Shown here: piece by piece, positions 43,595 to 53,153 of the stretch
Layout of the letters: each line of letters opens with the position of its first letter
Position numbering within the stretch: the first letter of the stretch is position 1
Origin: Desulfobacca sp.
Lineage (GTDB): Bacteria; Desulfobacterota; Desulfobaccia; Desulfobaccales; Desulfobaccaceae
NCBI GenBank assembly: GCA_020725545.1
Contig: DYEV01000017.1
Coordinates: 1 to 54,831, forward strand
Direction: 5' to 3'
DNA length: 54,831 bases
Made by a program: the position numbers and the translations under genes
Notes under the pieces: generated by a model
What the model was told of the DNA's origin: nothing
Seen by the model: the letters and a program-made list of their open reading frames with translations, nothing else
Databases searched by the model: none

Positions 43595-44329
43595 TTAGTC
43601 CCGGGCTTTTTTGACGAAATTGACGGCCAGCAGAAAGGCGGCCGCTGCCAGGATAACCAGGATCAGATATGGACGCCGGGGGGGAGTCTGGCCGAATGCC
43701 GCCGTGCGGATGGCCTCGGTGGCCGGTGTCAAGGGCAGCAGGCGCAGGATGGGTTTCAGCCATCCCGGCATGTTTTCCAGGGGGAAGAAGGTGCCGCTCA
43801 GAAAGGCCATGGGGGTGATAACAAAAGACGTTAACAGGGCCTGATCCGCGTGGGATTTCACTACCATGGCCAGGGCGATGGCCAGGGCTGCGAAGAACCA
43901 GGCGGTGAGCAGCACGGCGGTCCAGAAATAGAGGTTGTAGGACAGGTTGACGCCAGCCAGGCAGGCGATGAGGATGATGACCATTACCGACAAAAGGGCC
44001 CGGGTGATCCCAGCCAAGGTCTCCCCCAGGACATACGAGGCGTCGCTGATGGGTGCGGCCTGGAACTCTTCAAAGATCCCCCAATAAAAGCGGGCCACGT
44101 TGATCTCGGTGGCAATGGCAAAGGCCTGGATCATGGCGCTCATGGCGATGAGGCCGGGGATGAGAAACTCCAGGTAGGGTCGGCCTTGGACGGTGACGCT
44201 GCTGCCCAAGCCCACGCCAAAGGCTAACAAATAGAGGATCGGTGCCACCGACATGGAAGCCAGCTGCCGGAGCAGGCGCCGGCGCAGGATGAGCAGTTCA
44301 CGCCAATACACGGGAAACCAGTCGCGCAT
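43595..44329 (-). CDS. ABC-2 type transport permease
   Basis: 244 aa membrane subunit with six predicted hydrophobic segments. The N-terminal VYWRELLILRRRLLRQL amphipathic part, FLIPGLIAMSAM, and FLSGTFFPLENMPGWLKPILRLLPLTPATEAIR (the ABC-2 signature region) are clear. It lies about 36 bp after the ATPase gene on the same strand and forms an exporter with it. Substrate unknown; NodJ/DrrB-like drug or polysaccharide exporters are the closest general class. Confidence 0.9.
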   Translation of the reverse strand: MRDWFPVYWRELLILRRRLLRQLASMSVAPILYLLAFGVGLGSSVTVQGRPYLEFLIPGLIAMSAMIQAFAIATEINVARFYWGIFEEFQAAPISDASYVLGETLAGITRALLSVMVIILIACLAGVNLSYNLYFWTAVLLTAWFFAALAIALAMVVKSHADQALLTSFVITPMAFLSGTFFPLENMPGWLKPILRLLPLTPATEAIRTAAFGQTPPRRPYLILVILAAAAFLLAVNFVKKARD

Positions 44330-44365
44330 GTCTCAGATCCTCACTGCTTGTAGCCGCGGTTCGCC

Positions 44366-45256
44366 TTAGGATCCGGCATTAGAGCGGGGGTGTCCCTCTC
44401 CCCCGGCGATACTGCCATCTGCCGCCACCTTTTTACCGGTCAGAGCAATAAAGGCGTCCTCGAGGTTGACTCGGCGCAGGGCAAAACTGCCCTCCCGCCC
44501 GGCAATAAAGTCCTGGGCCTCCTGTCGGCCTGGGAAATAATGGGTCCGCATCTCGCCTTCCAGCATTTCGTCCACGGCCCACTCCCCCAGACGGGCCCGT
44601 AAGCTGGCCGGGGTATCCAAGGCGACGATGTTCCCCCGGTCCAGAAAGGCCACCCGGTCCGCCAAGAATTCCGCTTCTTCGATGTAGTGGGTAGTCAGGA
44701 AGATGGTGGTGCCGTCCTGTTGGATGCGCTTCAACAGGGACCAGAGGCGGCGGCGGATGCTGGGGTCCAGGCCCACGGTGGGCTCGTCCAGAAAGAGGAT
44801 GCGGGGCGCATGCATGAGGGCCCGGGCCACCATGACTCGGCGTTTCATGCCGCCGGACAGCTGCTTCACCAGGCTGTCCCGCCGGTCCGCCAGCTCCACA
44901 TAGGCCAGCAGGGCCTCGGCCTGCTCCCGCCGGGCCGCCGCCGGCATACGAAACAGCCGGCCGTGAATATCCAGATTTTCCCGGACAGTCAGTTCCAGGT
45001 CCAGATTGATGACCTGGGGGACCAACCCCACCTGCCGCTTGGCCTGCAACGACTCCCGCTCAAAATGAAAACCATTCAGATAGGCGTCCCCGGACGTGGC
45101 CCGGGTCAGACCGATGAGGATGCGGATGGTGGTGGTCTTGCCGGAGCCATTGGGACCCAGATAGGCAAAGAGTTCGCCTGGCGGTACCTCCAGGGAAACG
45201 CCATTCAGGGCCGTGATATTCTTATAGCGCTTGACCAAATTGTGGATGGCGATCAT
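44366..45256 (-). CDS. ABC transporter ATP-binding protein
   Basis: 296 aa. Walker A GPNGSGKTTT, signature LSGGMKRRVMVARAL, Walker B ILFLDEPTVGLDP and switch His in TTHYIEEAE are all present, as in DrrA/NodI-type exporters. I start at ATG 45256 (MIAIHNLVKRY); the frame is open a further 90 bp upstream but the added sequence looks non-coding. It pairs with the permease gene that follows. Confidence 0.94.
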   Translation of the reverse strand: MIAIHNLVKRYKNITALNGVSLEVPPGELFAYLGPNGSGKTTTIRILIGLTRATSGDAYLNGFHFERESLQAKRQVGLVPQVINLDLELTVRENLDIHGRLFRMPAAARREQAEALLAYVELADRRDSLVKQLSGGMKRRVMVARALMHAPRILFLDEPTVGLDPSIRRRLWSLLKRIQQDGTTIFLTTHYIEEAEFLADRVAFLDRGNIVALDTPASLRARLGEWAVDEMLEGEMRTHYFPGRQEAQDFIAGREGSFALRRVNLEDAFIALTGKKVAADGSIAGGEGHPRSNAGS

Positions 45257-45750
45257 ATTAGTCAGGAAATATGGTTTCCAGTTTCCGGCAAAAGCTTTAC
45301 AGTGGGCGGGCCTCCGTGCCCGCCCCAGCTCGCCAGACGCCGCCACCGTCCATTTCCATGGTGCGCGGGCGACCTTTAAAAATCATGGCAATTTTCACGA
45401 AGATAAGTTAACCTTTTGTCGCGCAGGCATTCCTGCCTCCGAATGCCACCAAAACTTTTAAAAATCATGGCAATTAGTCGTCAGTTGCCAGTGGTTAGAA
45501 GCTCGGGGCCAGGGGATTTGCCTGGGGGAGGGCTCGGCAACGGTTGCCCGGTTTAAACATCGTCAAGGCTATGAAACCGATAGCCACCCAGACCAATCCC
45601 TTTTTTGCATATCATGATATTGGAGCCCCGCCAAGGAGTTCTTGCCGGGTCGGAGCCAGCGCAGGCACAGGCCAGTTACGGTAATCAGGCCTTCCTGGAA
45701 AGGGGAAAAAGACTGCCGGCCCAATTCGTGCTCCCTTGATAATAATCGTC
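45257..45750. other. Intergenic region with hairpins and a direct repeat
   Basis: About 490 bp between divergent genes. GGGCGGGC/GCCCGCCC (around 45304-45325) and GGCATTC/GAATGCC (around 45427-45448) can form hairpins, and TTTAAAAATCATGGCAATT occurs twice, at 45375 and 45457. No gene is seen. Confidence 0.6.
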
Positions 45751-45768
45751 TAACCGGTTATATGCATA
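45751..45768. promoter_or_regulatory. Palindromic site upstream of arsR
   Basis: TAACCGGTTA is directly followed by TATGCATA; both are perfect palindromes, ending three bases before the arsR ATG. ArsR proteins bind dyad sites at their own promoters, so this is a candidate operator. Confidence 0.45.
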
Positions 45769-45771
45769 ATC

Positions 45772-46155
45772 ATGAAAAAGGAAGCCCATTTTTTTAAATC
45801 CCTGGCCGACGAGACCCGCCTGCAGATCCTCTGGCTGTTAATGCTCCAACCGGAGTTGTGCGTCTGTGACATTATGGAGCCCCTGGGTATCAGCCAATCC
45901 AAGGCCTCCCGCCACCTGCCCTATCTATACAATCTCGCTTTAGTGGCCGACCGCCGCCAGGGGGTGTGGAGGTATTATCGGCTGGCAGCAGCCCCGGGTA
46001 GTTGGCAGGAGAAGGAGTTGCACCTGCTCAGGGAGATCCTTCAGGAGACCCCGGCAGCCCAGGTCCTGCCGGCCAAACTATCGCAGTGGCGCCGGCACTG
46101 GGAGTGCCAGGTTCCGGAGGCCGCGGCGGCCGGCGGCGGCTTGGCGAATTTGTGA
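45772..46155 (+). CDS. arsR: ArsR-family metalloregulator
   Basis: 127 aa winged-helix repressor. FFKSLADETRLQILWLL begins the fold, the metal-site motif ELCVCD (C30 and C32) matches As(III)/Sb(III)-sensing ArsR, and the recognition helix is SQSKASRHLPYLYNLALV. Its place before an arsenate reductase supports arsenic sensing. ATG 45772 has no strong ribosome-binding site. Confidence 0.9.
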   Translation: MKKEAHFFKSLADETRLQILWLLMLQPELCVCDIMEPLGISQSKASRHLPYLYNLALVADRRQGVWRYYRLAAAPGSWQEKELHLLREILQETPAAQVLPAKLSQWRRHWECQVPEAAAAGGGLANL

Positions 46156-46228
46156 CTCTGCTGCCGGACTGGCTGGGGATCGCCAGCGGTCCGCCAATGA
46201 GTGGCTGCGGCCCAGGAGTCAGTGCGGA

Positions 46229-46651
46229 ATGCTAAAGGTTCTCTTTTTATGTACCGAAAACGCCTGCCGCAGCCAGATGGCGGAAGGGTTGATTAACCAT
46301 GATTTCCCGGGGCAAGTGCAGGCTTTCTCCGCGGGGGTGCGGCCCACCCGGGTCAATCCCCGGGCCATCCGGGTCATGGCCGAATTGGGCATTGACATCA
46401 GCGGCCAGCGCTCCAAGTCGCTGGCTGAATTTCAGAGCGAGACATTTGATCTGGCCATCACCCTCTGCGATTCTGCCCAGAAAGAGTGCCCCATATTCCC
46501 GGGGGCCAAGCGGCTCGTACACCTGGGATTCCCGGATCCGGCTCAGGCCACCGGCTCGGAAGCAGAAATTATGCAGGAATTTCGCAGGGGGCGGGATGCT
46601 CTGCGACAGGAGTTGGGGGCTTTTCTGGAGAAAGAACTGGTCCGCTCTTAG
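46229..46651 (+). CDS. arsC: Arsenate reductase, thioredoxin-coupled type
   Basis: 140 aa low-molecular-weight phosphatase-fold reductase. The P-loop LCTENACRSQMAEG (C8), and the redox pair C80 and C87 in LCDSAQKECP, match the three catalytic cysteines of thioredoxin-linked ArsC. It reduces arsenate to arsenite. It lies 73 bp after arsR; no arsenite exporter (arsB or acr3) is seen in the window. Confidence 0.93.
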   Translation: MLKVLFLCTENACRSQMAEGLINHDFPGQVQAFSAGVRPTRVNPRAIRVMAELGIDISGQRSKSLAEFQSETFDLAITLCDSAQKECPIFPGAKRLVHLGFPDPAQATGSEAEIMQEFRRGRDALRQELGAFLEKELVRS

Positions 46652-46733
46652 CAGGCTTTGGCAATCATTCCGGCCGGCAGGGGCGCCCTCCTAATTTTTC
46701 CCCGATCCCTCTTCCCTCCTTTCTTTATCCCTC

Positions 46734-47537
46734 TTACAGCTGCACCACCTCGGCTTCGATCTCTTCTCTCATAAATAAACCGGCCAGCTCCCGAAACCGG
46801 GGGGTAAGGTCCGTGGTCAGGTAGCGGCGCCGACCGTTGCGGCTCAGGCGGGTTTCGATCTCCGGGTGGCGTTGCAGGTAATCTGCCAACTTCATGGCGG
46901 TGACTTCGCCGGAGCAGATGATCTCCACTCCAGAGTTAACATAATGCTGAATTTTGGGTTTCAGGATAGAATAGTGGGTACAGCCCAGAATGAGGGTGTC
47001 AATCTGGTGGGCCAGGAGGGGGGTCAGATACTTTGCCAGCATCAGGTCAGCCACCTCCCCGTCCTGCTCGCCGCATTCAATGATGGGCACCAGCAGAGGG
47101 CAGGCCTGCTGAAAGACTTGGACGGTGGGGTCCAGCTTGCGCAGTTCGATCTTGAAGGAATTGGAGGCCACCGTACCTTCGGTGGCGATGACGCCGATGC
47201 GCTTGCTGACGCTCCGGGCCAGGGCCTCTTCCACGGTGGGGATGACCACCCCCAGGACCCGATTCTCCGGGTAGTGCAAAGGGAGATACTTTTGCTGGAT
47301 GGTGCGCAGGGCCTTGGAGGAAGCCGTATGGCAGGCCAGGATAATCAGCACGCAGCCTTGGGCAAAGAGATACGCCACCGCCTGTTGGGTGAATTTCAGC
47401 ACCACCGCATCCGACCGCGTGCCATAGGGAATGCGGGCATTATCACCCAAGTAGAGATAGTCATAGTGCGGCAGAACCCGCAGGAATTCCCGCAACACCG
47501 CCAGCCCGCCAAAGCCTGAATCAAAGACGCCGATCAT
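46734..47537 (-). CDS. murI: Glutamate racemase
   Basis: 267 aa. It supplies D-glutamate for peptidoglycan. IGVFDSGFGGLAVLREF, LGDNARIPYG, LACHTASSKAL (first catalytic Cys) and LILGCTHYSILKP (second catalytic Cys) are diagnostic. I use ATG 47537; the frame is open for 54 bp upstream, where the DNA contains AGTTCGT tandem copies and is unlikely to be coding. Confidence 0.96.
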   Translation of the reverse strand: MIGVFDSGFGGLAVLREFLRVLPHYDYLYLGDNARIPYGTRSDAVVLKFTQQAVAYLFAQGCVLIILACHTASSKALRTIQQKYLPLHYPENRVLGVVIPTVEEALARSVSKRIGVIATEGTVASNSFKIELRKLDPTVQVFQQACPLLVPIIECGEQDGEVADLMLAKYLTPLLAHQIDTLILGCTHYSILKPKIQHYVNSGVEIICSGEVTAMKLADYLQRHPEIETRLSRNGRRRYLTTDLTPRFRELAGLFMREEIEAEVVQL

Positions 47538-47624
47538 CAATAGTTCGTAGTTCGTAGTTATTGGTTGTCGGTGCTCAAACCTGAGCCGCACAAATCCAGC
47601 CCCTGACCCCTGACCTCATACCTT

Positions 47625-48419
47625 TTATTCCGATAACTTCAGCAGTGTGCCCCGCTGCCGGGCCCGCCGGAGGCTGAGGGTGATGAGGCCGTAGCCGGCG
47701 GCCAGATAGGCCAGGCTCAGGAGAAAGCCCCGGGCCAAAGGGGCGGACGCCGAAAGCGGAAAGCCGTAAAACGATCGGAAATGTTCCATAAAATGGGTGA
47801 GGGGGATGACCTGGGCCACGGCCTGCAGACTGGTCGGCAGGAGCGTCACCGGATAGTAGAGGCCGGCCAACAGGAGCACCAGATATGAGATGGCCCAAGC
47901 CGTGATCTCGGCCCGGTGACCGAAGAGCAGCACCAGGGAAAGGACCAGGACCCCCTCAATGACGGCCACCAGAAACAGGCCCAGGAAAAAGACGGCTAAG
48001 CCAGTCCAGCCGGCTTGGCGTAGGTCCATGTCAAAGGCCCAGATGCTCAGGGCCAGCATGATCACGAACACAACCAGCCCCCGAATAAAGCCCACCAGGC
48101 CGGCGCCCAGGATGACGTGGACCAAATGGATGGGCGCAATGAAGCCGTGTTTCAGGCTCTTGGCCCAGACATCGTAGAGCAGGGCATAGGAGACGTCCAG
48201 TTGGGCAATCTGCACCGTATTCATGGCCACCGCGCCGATGAGGACGAAAGAGACCGTGGCACCGCCGAGTTCCAGGAAGCGGGTGAGCAGTCCCACGGAA
48301 AACAGGCCCACCAGGGGCCAGAAGAGCATTTCAAAGACCGCAAAGACGTTGCGGCGGTTCATGATCCCGCCCCGGGCCGCGAAGGCCCAGACCTTGACGG
48401 CCTCAGTGACTAAACTCAC
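47625..48419 (-). CDS. ABC-2 type transport permease
   Basis: 264 aa membrane subunit with about six hydrophobic segments; LLAGLYYPVTLLPTSLQAVAQVIPLTHFMEHFRSF is the ABC-2 signature region. I choose GTG 48419 because GGAGG lies nine bases upstream; it overlaps the ATPase stop by 17 bp, so the two are co-translated. Sequence unlike the first permease (43595), so this is a second, separate exporter. Substrate unknown. Confidence 0.88.
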   Translation of the reverse strand: MSLVTEAVKVWAFAARGGIMNRRNVFAVFEMLFWPLVGLFSVGLLTRFLELGGATVSFVLIGAVAMNTVQIAQLDVSYALLYDVWAKSLKHGFIAPIHLVHVILGAGLVGFIRGLVVFVIMLALSIWAFDMDLRQAGWTGLAVFFLGLFLVAVIEGVLVLSLVLLFGHRAEITAWAISYLVLLLAGLYYPVTLLPTSLQAVAQVIPLTHFMEHFRSFYGFPLSASAPLARGFLLSLAYLAAGYGLITLSLRRARQRGTLLKLSE

Positions 48420-49341
48420 GGTAGAGATCCTCCAAATCCGCAGCTTCGACCCGGATGGTCTTGATCTGCCCGCCGGCTTTGCCGATCTCTTGGATAACCA
48501 GGGGCAGGCGGCTGTCGCTGTGATCCAAGACCAGTTCCAGATGGGTTTCATTCTGCCGGCAGCGCAGCACGCCGGGGAGCTGGCGGCAATCCAGTTGGGG
48601 CAGTGGCCCGGCACACGCCAACAACACCCGATCTCCCAGACCCAGCTGAGTCTGCAGGGCCCGGATGCTCCCCTGGGCCAGGATCCGGCCCTCGCCCAGG
48701 AATCCCACTTCGTGGCAGAGCTGTTCCGCTTCCCGCAAGTTATGGGTGGTCAGGATGATGGTGACGCCGGTCTGCCGGTTCAGGCGCAGGATCTCTTCCC
48801 GGGTGTGCTGGGCGGCGATGGGGTCCAGGCCGTTGGTGGGTTCATCCAGGAAAAGCAGCTCCGGCCGGCTGATCAGGGCCTTGGCCAGGGCCAGGCGCTG
48901 TTTCAATCCCGACGACAGGGTCTCGAAGGGACTGTGGCGATACTCCTGGAGTTCAAAGAGGGCTACCATCTCCTCTACCCGCGCCGCCAGGGTCCGGCCC
49001 CAGAGGCCATAAAGCCGACCGTAGAAACGCAGGTTCTCCACCACGGTCAGGGACCAGACGAATTTGGCCGCGCCGCTGGCCAGATTGATGCGGCGCCGCA
49101 CCTTCCCGGCCTGGCGGCGCACGTCCAAGCCCAGGACCTCGACCACCCCGGCATCGGGCAGCAGCAGGGTGGCCAGGATGGAGATCAGAGTGGTCTTGCC
49201 GGCGCCGTTGGGCCCCAAAATCCCAAAAATGGTTCCCGGCGGGATCAACAGATGCAGATCCCGCAGGACCGGCTGACGCCGCCGGCGCCAACCGCTATGA
49301 AATGTCTTAAACAGGCCCTCGGCCCGGATCGCGGTGTCCAT
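48403..49341 (-). CDS. ABC transporter ATP-binding protein
   Basis: 312 aa. Walker A GPNGAGKTTL, signature LSSGLKQRLALAKAL, Walker B LLFLDEPTNGLDP and switch His in LTTHNLREAE are intact. A C-terminal regulatory extension of about 80 residues follows the ATPase core, as in CcmA/NodI-like exporters. ATG at 49341. Its 3' end overlaps the permease start. Confidence 0.94.
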   Translation of the reverse strand: MDTAIRAEGLFKTFHSGWRRRRQPVLRDLHLLIPPGTIFGILGPNGAGKTTLISILATLLLPDAGVVEVLGLDVRRQAGKVRRRINLASGAAKFVWSLTVVENLRFYGRLYGLWGRTLAARVEEMVALFELQEYRHSPFETLSSGLKQRLALAKALISRPELLFLDEPTNGLDPIAAQHTREEILRLNRQTGVTIILTTHNLREAEQLCHEVGFLGEGRILAQGSIRALQTQLGLGDRVLLACAGPLPQLDCRQLPGVLRCRQNETHLELVLDHSDSRLPLVIQEIGKAGGQIKTIRVEAADLEDLYREFSH

Positions 49342-49504
49342 ATACTAACCTGATTTTCATATCAGAGATGGCCCCGGCTGGCAAGTAGCAGCACGCGCAG
49401 GCACTCCCCTGCCAAGTCCTTTTCCCTGATCCCTTGGTCACTTTCAGCCTTTCTCACTTTCTCCTTGGCAAGAGAGCGTCCGCTGCGGTAGACTGGAAGG
49501 TATT

Positions 49505-50533
49505 ATGGCAGAACAGGAACGGTTCGTCAGCCCCCGGCGGCACCCCGAGGATCTGGGTCTGGAAGTCGGCCTCCGCCCCCGGGCATTGGCCGAGTTTGTC
49601 GGCCAGGAAGACCTGAAGCGGATGCTCGGCATCGCCATTGCCGCGGCCCAGGGCCGGGGTGAGGCCGTGGACCATATCCTTTTACATGGCCCCCCGGGTT
49701 TGGGCAAGACCACCCTGGCCCATATCATTGCCCAGGAACTGGGGGTAGGCCTGAAGACTACCGCGGGCCCGGTCATCGAGCGACCCGGCGACCTGGCCGC
49801 GCTGCTCACCAACCAAAAACCCGGCGACGTCCTGTTTATTGATGAGATTCATCGCCTGCCCCACGTGGTGGAAGAAGTCCTCTACCCGGCCATGGAGGAC
49901 TTTAAGCTGGACCTGATCATCGGCCAGGGGCCGGGGGCTCGGGCTTTGCGGTTGGACATCCCCCGCTTTACTTTGGTGGGGGCGACGACCCGGGCCGGGC
50001 TGTTGACCCCGGCCTTGCGGGACCGCTTCGGTCTGATGCTGCGCCTGGAATTTTATCAGCCCCCGGAGCTGCAGGCCATTGTCAGCCGGGCGGCCGGCAC
50101 CCTGCAGGTGGAGATCGACGGGGCAGGGGCCTGGGAGATCGCCCGGCGCTCCCGGGGCACGCCCCGCATCGCCAACCGGCTCCTCAAACGGGTGCGGGAC
50201 TATGCCCAGGTGCATGGCGACGGCCGCATCACCCAGGAGATGGCCGACGCCGCCCTGACTCTGCTGGAAGTGGACCACCGGGGCTTCGATCGCATGGACC
50301 GCCGCATCCTCCTCACCATCATCGACAAATTCGACGGCGGCCCGGTGGGTCTGGACACCCTGGCCGCAGCCCTCTGCGAAGAACGGGACACCCTGGAAGA
50401 CGTCTACGAGCCCTTCCTGATCCAATGCGGCTTCATCAACCGCACCCCCCGAGGCCGGGTGGCGACCAGATTGGCGGTGGAGTATTTTCAGCGGCCGCGG
50501 CAGAAGTCGGGACATCCATCATTGGAATTTTGA
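49505..50533 (+). CDS. ruvB: Holliday junction helicase RuvB
   Basis: 342 aa AAA+ motor for branch migration with Ruv[20 protein letters not shown], Walker [12 protein letters not shown], Walker [10 protein letters not shown] and the sensor [19 protein letters not shown] are all present. The C-terminal winged helix ends [12 protein letters not shown]. ruvA and ruvC are not next to it. ATG 49505 has GGAAGG five bases upstream. Confidence 0.98.
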   Translation: MAEQERFVSPRRHPEDLGLEVGLRPRALAEFVGQEDLKRMLGIAIAAAQGRGEAVDHILLHGPPGLGKTTLAHIIAQELGVGLKTTAGPVIERPGDLAALLTNQKPGDVLFIDEIHRLPHVVEEVLYPAMEDFKLDLIIGQGPGARALRLDIPRFTLVGATTRAGLLTPALRDRFGLMLRLEFYQPPELQAIVSRAAGTLQVEIDGAGAWEIARRSRGTPRIANRLLKRVRDYAQVHGDGRITQEMADAALTLLEVDHRGFDRMDRRILLTIIDKFDGGPVGLDTLAAALCEERDTLEDVYEPFLIQCGFINRTPRGRVATRLAVEYFQRPRQKSGHPSLEF

Positions 50534-50568
50534 TCAAGATACACAACAAATATACACCACGGGATAAA

Positions 50569-50784
50569 TTATGGCTCAAGGGCAGAGATTGCCTGGTCTG
50601 TCTTGCTGAGCCGCCGCAGACGGCGACGAACCTCTTCATATTGACTCTCGAGACCCTTCACCGTCGGCTCAGGGTGACAAATTTGCCACGCAGTAACTAA
50701 TGTCGCTAAGCAAGAAGGTTGCAGAAAATCCATCGCCTCATCCAGGCCTCGAGGGATGCAGGCTTTTACCCATAAAGACGGCAT
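50569..50784 (-). CDS. Possible small protein
   Basis: 71 codons from ATG 50784, reading MPSLWVKACIPRGLDEAMDF and ending with a charged helix (ESQYEEVRRRLRRLSK). The amino-acid make-up looks protein-like, but there is no good ribosome-binding site and no recognised family. It sits in the 270-bp gap between ruvB and the radical SAM gene. Could be chance. Confidence 0.3.
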   Translation of the reverse strand: MPSLWVKACIPRGLDEAMDFLQPSCLATLVTAWQICHPEPTVKGLESQYEEVRRRLRRLSKTDQAISALEP

Positions 50785-50809
50785 TTTTTCATAGCACGGA
50801 CCATTGACC

Positions 50810-51913
50810 ATGGCTCGCTGCCGCCTCTGTGGCGCTGACAACCCGTTCATCTCCGCCCGGCTGGGCTTCTGCGGCCCCTGCCTGCGGGAGCATTTTGCCC
50901 AGGTCTGGCCGGAAATCCAGCAGGTGCATCGGGCCAGCCGCCGGGACTTCGGCCTCCCTGAGGAGCCGCCCCACGCCGCGGACGGGAAACTATGCACCCT
51001 GTGTTTCCATGCCTGCCGCATTCCTGAGGGCGGGGTGGGCTATTGCGGCGCCCGCCGCGTTACCGGTGGCCGCCTCGTGGACGGCACGCCGGCCGGGGCC
51101 AGGGTCAGTTGGTACGACGACCCCCTGCCCACCAACTGCGTGGCCGACTGGTTCTGCCCCGGCGGCACCGGCCGGGGTTACCCGACGTATGCCTGTCGGG
51201 ACGGCCCGGAATATGGCTACGTCAATCTGGCGGTCTTTTACCACGCCTGCAATTTTAACTGCCTCTATTGCCAGAACTGGGATTTTAAACGGCGCACCGG
51301 CCGGGGGCGGTTGGTGACGGCCGCAGAGTTGGCCGAGGCCGTCCATAGCCGCACCGCCTGTATCTGCTTCTTCGGCGGCGATCCGACGCCGCAGCTGCCC
51401 CATGCCCTGGCTGCGGCTAGGCTGGCCCGCCAGCAGGCCAGAGAGGCGGGCCGGCGTCTGCGCCTCTGTTGGGAGACCAACGGCGCCATGCAGCCGGGCT
51501 GGCTTAAACCCCTGGCCGACAGCTCCCTCCCGAGCGGCGGGGTCATCAAGTTTGATCTGAAGGCCTTCAGCGACGAGATGCACCTGGCCCTGACCGGCGT
51601 CAGCAACAGCCAGACCCTTAAAAATTTTGCGGCCCTGGCGCAGCGCTTTGGCGAACGCCCTGAAGTGCCCTTCTTAACAGCCAGCACCCTCCTGGTGCCC
51701 GGCTACGTGGACCTGGAAGAAGTTTACGGCCTGGCCAGATTTATCGCCCGCCTCAACCCGGAGATTCCCTACAGCCTCCTGGCCTTTTACCCCCAATTCT
51801 ACCTCACCGACCTGCCCGTCACGCCCCGGCAGCTAGCCCTGGCCGCCCAACAGACGGCCCTGGACGCCGGGGTCAAAAACCTCCGTCTGGGGAACGTCCA
51901 CCTGCTGAAGTAA
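50810..51913 (+). CDS. Radical SAM protein, PflA-like
   Basis: 367 aa. The radical SAM cluster motif is CNFNCLYC (CxxxCxxC). Before it lies a cysteine-rich N-terminus (CRLCGADN, FCGPC, LCTLCFHAC, GYCGARR) that probably binds zinc or another iron-sulfur cluster. This layout fits the pyruvate formate-lyase-activating-enzyme-like group (COG1180/COG1313). The frame opens at a TTG six bases before; I prefer ATG 50810. Substrate unknown; no glycyl-radical partner is nearby. Confidence 0.88.
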   Translation: MARCRLCGADNPFISARLGFCGPCLREHFAQVWPEIQQVHRASRRDFGLPEEPPHAADGKLCTLCFHACRIPEGGVGYCGARRVTGGRLVDGTPAGARVSWYDDPLPTNCVADWFCPGGTGRGYPTYACRDGPEYGYVNLAVFYHACNFNCLYCQNWDFKRRTGRGRLVTAAELAEAVHSRTACICFFGGDPTPQLPHALAAARLARQQAREAGRRLRLCWETNGAMQPGWLKPLADSSLPSGGVIKFDLKAFSDEMHLALTGVSNSQTLKNFAALAQRFGERPEVPFLTASTLLVPGYVDLEEVYGLARFIARLNPEIPYSLLAFYPQFYLTDLPVTPRQLALAAQQTALDAGVKNLRLGNVHLLK

Positions 51914-52020
51914 CAATTTCCTTGCGTGGCACTGCTGGACGCGGTAGTAAAGAAGGTGCCGGTAGCTGCGGTTCATACCCTTCTGGCAAAACTCCTGACA
52001 TCTGACGATAAGGAACTTCC

Positions 52021-52605
52021 ATGAACGTCATCTGGATGGTGCTGGTCTGTCTGAGTGTACTGTTTGCCGTGCTGGGCGGGCGCATCGACGCCTTTACCAA
52101 GGCCCTCTTTGAGGCCGGCAAGGCCGCGGTAGAAGTCTGCCTCTATCTCGTGGGCATCGTCTCCCTGTGGCTGGGTCTGACCAAGATCCTGGAGGACTGC
52201 GGGGTCATCTATAAGATGTCCAATTTCTTCCGGCCGGTCATGTCGCTGCTCTTCCGGAACATTCCCCCTGGCCACCCGGCCATTACCAACATTACCTTGA
52301 ACCTCTTGGCCAATGTCCTGGGCATCGGCAACGCTGCCACGCCTTTGGGCATCAAGGCCATGGAGGACCTGCAGACCCTGAACGACAAGCCGGACACGGT
52401 CAGTTTTGAAATGATGCTCTTTATTGTCATTAATACGGCCAGCGTGCAGTTGATCCCCTTCACGGTCATCGGCCTGCTGGCCAGCTACGGCTCCCAGAAC
52501 CCCAACCGCATCATGCTGCCCACTTTCATTGCCACGGTCATCTCGGCCATTACCGCCGTGGGCATCCTTTTCCTCTTCAAAAAACTTTACGACCGGAACG
52601 CGTGA
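52021..52605 (+). CDS. spmA: Spore maturation protein A-like membrane protein
   Basis: 194 aa with about five hydrophobic segments. The conserved core NITLNLLANVLGIGNAATPLGIKAMEDLQ identifies SpmA (Gate/nucleoside-recognition family). In Bacillus it affects spore core dehydration; in non-sporulating bacteria the role is unknown. ATG 52021 follows AAGGAA. It is coupled to spmB, which begins two bases after its stop codon. Confidence 0.93.
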   Translation: MNVIWMVLVCLSVLFAVLGGRIDAFTKALFEAGKAAVEVCLYLVGIVSLWLGLTKILEDCGVIYKMSNFFRPVMSLLFRNIPPGHPAITNITLNLLANVLGIGNAATPLGIKAMEDLQTLNDKPDTVSFEMMLFIVINTASVQLIPFTVIGLLASYGSQNPNRIMLPTFIATVISAITAVGILFLFKKLYDRNA

Positions 52606-52606
52606 T

Positions 52607-53134
52607 ATGGAAATCCTGCAACAATCTTTTCAGTACCTCATCCCCCTGTTCATCCTCTTTACGGTGGCCTATGGCTTCGCCAAGGGCACGCCGGTCTATG
52701 AGTCCTTTGTCTCCGGCGCCAAAGAGGGGATCGGCATCATCATGGGCATCTTCCCGTATGTGCTGGCCATTTTTATTATGGTGAAATCCTTCCAGGCCTC
52801 GGGGGCCCACGACTTTTTCAAAGCGGTCTTTGCCGCGGCCACCGGCCCCTTGGGTCTGCCGGCCGAGGTCTTTTCCATCGGCTTGGTGAAACCCATGTCC
52901 AATGCCGCAGCGTTGGGGATTTTTACCGAGATCCTCAAGACCCACGGTCCCGACTCCTATACCAGCACTATCGCCGCGGTAATCATGGGCAGCGCCGAAA
53001 CGACCTTTTATGTCATTGCGGTGTATCTGGGCTCCGTGGGCATCAAGAAATCCCGCTTCCTGGTGCCGGTCTGCCTGAGCGCCGATCTGGTGGGGATTCT
53101 GGTGGCGGTGGTGGTGGTAAGGCTGCTGTTTTAG
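52607..53134 (+). CDS. spmB: Spore maturation protein B-like membrane protein
   Basis: 175 aa membrane protein. VSGAKEGIGIIMGIFPYVLAIFIMV and KPMSNAAALGIFTEIL...GSAETTFYVIAVYLGSVGI match SpmB. The two Spm proteins probably form one membrane complex. I start at ATG 52607, although the frame is open further upstream inside spmA. Confidence 0.93.
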   Translation: MEILQQSFQYLIPLFILFTVAYGFAKGTPVYESFVSGAKEGIGIIMGIFPYVLAIFIMVKSFQASGAHDFFKAVFAAATGPLGLPAEVFSIGLVKPMSNAAALGIFTEILKTHGPDSYTSTIAAVIMGSAETTFYVIAVYLGSVGIKKSRFLVPVCLSADLVGILVAVVVVRLLF

Positions 53135-53153
53135 AGGGAGCTGAGGCCTCTTA

